This document shows positions 61,956 to 64,000 of a DNA stretch of 64,000 nt, piece by piece. Both the position numbers and the translations under genes were made by a program. How positions within the stretch are numbered: the stretch's first letter is position 1; every line of letters begins with the position of its first letter. The DNA is from Sphingosinicella sp. GTDB taxonomy: Bacteria; Pseudomonadota; Alphaproteobacteria; Sphingomonadales; Sphingomonadaceae. Location: NCBI GenBank assembly GCA_013816585.1, contig JACDEE010000005.1, positions 1 through 64,000 on the forward strand, in the 5' to 3' direction. Below the pieces are notes generated by a model. The model worked only from the letters and a program-made list of their open reading frames with translations. It made no database searches and had not been told where the DNA came from.

Positions 61956-64000
61956 TCAGGCGGCTTTGCGTTGCGCGATCAACCGCTGTTCCAGTAGCCG
62001 GAAGGGCATGGGCCGCCCGATCAGATACCCCTGAGCCAGATCGCATTCGAGCTCCACCAGAGCGGCCAATGTCTCTTTCCGCTCGACTCCCTCCGCCACG
62101 ACCTTCTGGCCGAGTGAATGCGCGAGCTGAATGGTCGAGGCGACCAGCAGCCGGTCGCTATGACTAGTTTCGATCAGTTGGATGAAGCTTTTGTCGATCT
62201 TGATCTCGGTGGCCGGGATTTGCTGCAGATAGGCCAGAGTCGACATGCCGGTTCCATAATCGTCGATCGACAGTTCTACGCCCATCTCACGCAACTGCAT
62301 GAGCAAGGCCAAATTCGCGCCCGAGCCCGCCAAGGCAGCGGTTTCCGTGATTTCGAGCGTCAATTGGTCCGCCGGCAGCCGGTACTCCTTCAGCAGAGCC
62401 GCTATGGTCGCCGGCAAGCGTACATCGTTAATAAGCTTTGCGGATAGATTGATCGCCATGTTGAGCGGGATACCGGCGGCGTTGGCTCCAGCCGCCGCCT
62501 CAATGGCGGCGCGGAGCACGTAGCGAGTGAGTTTTTCGATACGCCCGCTCTGCTCGGCGGCAAGGATGAAGTCCGCGGGATTGATCATTCCCTTTTCAGG
62601 ATGATGCCAGCGCACCAGCGCCTCGGCGCCTACGATCCGCCCCGACGAGATTTCCAGCTTTGGCTGGTAGGCGATCGACAATTTTCCACCGTCGATCGCC
62701 TGGTCGAGCTGGCTCAGCAGCGAAAGCTTCCAGCCAGCGTCTTCCAGCGTGGTGGGATCATATTGCTTCCACTTGAGGCCTTCCCGTAACGCTTCGTCCG
62801 CAGCGAAAAGCGCGCTGGCGAGACGATTGGGAATCGAGCGGGACATTCCAAGATCAATGCCGAACGCCACTACGGGATCGACCATTCGGCCCTCGATAAC
62901 GAAAGGACTGCGGAATATCTCATAAAGCGCGTCCAATTGTTCGCCTCGCGCTGGTCCGGTAGCGGGATTGGCGAACCAGGCGAAAACTCCCTCCCCGCCC
63001 TGATAGATTTCGGAGGCGATCGAGACGACGGTCAGCCGGTTGACGATCTGGCGGACGAGCGAATCCTCGGCATCCGACAGCATCGACATGATCTCGGGAT
63101 AATTCTTGATCCGCATGACGAGCAGTGGAAGCTCGCGAGTGGTAGTTTCGTGACGGAGAGCATTGAAGTTGGGCAAGCCGGACCCGGCCTTCATGCTTCC
63201 TCGGACCTTGTAGATGGTCTGGAAGCGTGACCAGCCAAAGGCACCACCTACAATGAGAAGGAGGAAAAGGGCCGGCACAATATCGGCAAAGATCAGGCGT
63301 TGTTCCAGGGCGAGTGGGATCAGCAGATAGAGGATGAGAGCGCCGGCGCAGCCAATCGCCGCGCGTGCTTCGCGGGCAAAGGCCAGGATGGAAACGAGGA
63401 ACAGGGCCAACAGGAAGGGCGGCAGCCACCCCAAATCAATCGGGACGCCCCTCTTCAGCGTTTCGGCACCAAGAACATGTGTGTAAACGCCCCCCATCAA
63501 CCCTTGGCGCGGGACAATGGAAGTATCGCCTAGATCGATCGAAGTGGCTCCAAGGATGACCGTTTTCCCGGCAACCTGATCAGGACGGAGGTTGCCGCTT
63601 AATATGTCCGCCGCGCTGATCACCGGAATCGTGTGCGGATCTATCGAAAAATCGATCGACATAGCCTCGGCGCCCACATGGGGTGCCTCCGCCAGCCGCG
63701 AAGCGAAGGAGGGATAAGTCTTGCCGGCGACCTTCATGTCATAAGGTAATTTTCGGACCTCGGCCCGGTAATTATATCGCCAGTTGATGTGCGCGAGTTC
63801 CGCACTTTTTCGGAACCTCGATATTGGCACCCTGTGTGAGCTAATGCCCGTTACCGGGTCGATCACGAAACGCACCGGAAGAACAACCTTCCCCTTGGCT
63901 CGATCGAGCGCGAGACCAAAGATTCGGTCTTCCCGCGGCTCTGACTCTGTGGCCAAAATAATATCGACGAATATCTTTTTGGCGCCCGCTTCCCTTAGAG
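61956..64000 (-). CDS. CHASE2-EAL cyclic-di-GMP phosphodiesterase (5' end outside window)
   Basis: The frame is open to the right edge; 680 residues are visible. A periplasmic CHASE2 sensor (up to about the FVDIIL...VILGATSIDLGDTS stretch) is followed by three membrane helices (FLLALFLVSILAF, ALILYLLIPLALE, ALFLLLIVGGAF), a degenerate GGDEF domain (GGEGVF in place of GGDEF) and a complete EAL domain. The EAL core is intact: GAEALVRW, MAINLSAKL, LEITETA, DDYGTGMS, IKIDKSFI and VVAEGVE. It should hydrolyse c-di-GMP in answer to an outside signal. TTG 63956 is not the true start because coding continues upstream (KIFVDIIL). Confidence 0.92.
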   Translation of the reverse strand, partial: LREAGAKKIFVDIILATESEPREDRIFGLALDRAKGKVVLPVRFVIDPVTGISSHRVPISRFRKSAELAHINWRYNYRAEVRKLPYDMKVAGKTYPSFASRLAEAPHVGAEAMSIDFSIDPHTIPVISAADILSGNLRPDQVAGKTVILGATSIDLGDTSIVPRQGLMGGVYTHVLGAETLKRGVPIDLGWLPPFLLALFLVSILAFAREARAAIGCAGALILYLLIPLALEQRLIFADIVPALFLLLIVGGAFGWSRFQTIYKVRGSMKAGSGLPNFNALRHETTTRELPLLVMRIKNYPEIMSMLSDAEDSLVRQIVNRLTVVSIASEIYQGGEGVFAWFANPATGPARGEQLDALYEIFRSPFVIEGRMVDPVVAFGIDLGMSRSIPNRLASALFAADEALREGLKWKQYDPTTLEDAGWKLSLLSQLDQAIDGGKLSIAYQPKLEISSGRIVGAEALVRWHHPEKGMINPADFILAAEQSGRIEKLTRYVLRAAIEAAAGANAAGIPLNMAINLSAKLINDVRLPATIAALLKEYRLPADQLTLEITETAALAGSGANLALLMQLREMGVELSIDDYGTGMSTLAYLQQIPATEIKIDKSFIQLIETSHSDRLLVASTIQLAHSLGQKVVAEGVERKETLAALVELECDLAQGYLIGRPMPFRLLEQRLIAQRKAA

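Noticed and set aside
1-64000. CRISPR array, prophage, toxin-antitoxin or resistance cluster
   Set aside because: No regular short repeats with spacers, no phage or TA genes found; only one IS end at the left edge.

Overview
The window is chromosomal DNA from an alphaproteobacterium, most likely of the order Sphingomonadales. It is GC-rich and densely packed. It carries GcrA, a petA-petB-petC-apt block, a glyQ-glyS-ppdK block, a Tad/Flp pilus locus with a CpaD lipoprotein, and many small secreted proteins of the sphingomonad type. I saw no phage, plasmid, CRISPR or resistance island. The only mobile DNA is the 3' end of an IS5-family transposase at the left edge, which has cut off an S9-type peptidase gene.

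Layout, left to right. (1) 1-5.5 kb: IS end and broken S9 peptidase, an M28 lipoprotein peptidase, agmatine-to-putrescine genes (aguA, aguB), folK, tRNA-Lys and a PAP2 phosphatase. (2) 5.5-11.6 kb, minus strand: a tandem glycine riboswitch followed by gcvT-gcvH-methyltransferase-gcvPA-gcvPB, joined by 4-bp overlaps, with a second (DUF938) methyltransferase 11 bp further on. (3) 11.6-15.9 kb: a lipoprotein, ispH, rnhA (apparently a CTG start), a DauA-like oxidase and an alpha/beta hydrolase. (4) 15.9-23.2 kb: cpaA-cpaB-cpaC-cpaD-cpaE-tadB-tadC without the cpaF ATPase gene. (5) 23.2-33.9 kb: glyQ-glyS-ppdK, two TraB/GumN paralogues, rplY, pth, an arginase-fold protein and a GST. (6) 34-39.6 kb: ychF, a DCC thiol-redox / membrane / HTTM trio, a 5'-nucleotidase and a MaoC protein.

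(7) 39.5-47 kb: apt and the cytochrome bc1 genes, divergent from trmL-hemF-GNAT; then lipB and a low-complexity lipoprotein with a strong terminator. (8) 47-54.5 kb: a secreted unknown, queC-queE, DUF3617, argD-hslO (without argF), a secreted coiled-coil protein, an ABC-2 permease and gcrA. (9) 54.5-64 kb: an RcnB-like protein with three 60-residue repeats, a fasciclin lipoprotein, a double-PilZ protein, parE, recO-apaG-YcaQ-like, a 27-codon micro-ORF between dyads, and a CHASE2-EAL phosphodiesterase running off the right edge.

Most of the window is core metabolism and housekeeping. The stretches most worth a second look are the DCC/HTTM trio (35.2-37.2 kb), the methyltransferases in the glycine-cleavage operon, the micro-ORF at 61.8 kb, the RcnB repeat protein, the hairpin just after a candidate argD promoter, and the incomplete Tad locus. 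No entirely new defence or mobile system could be supported from the sequence.
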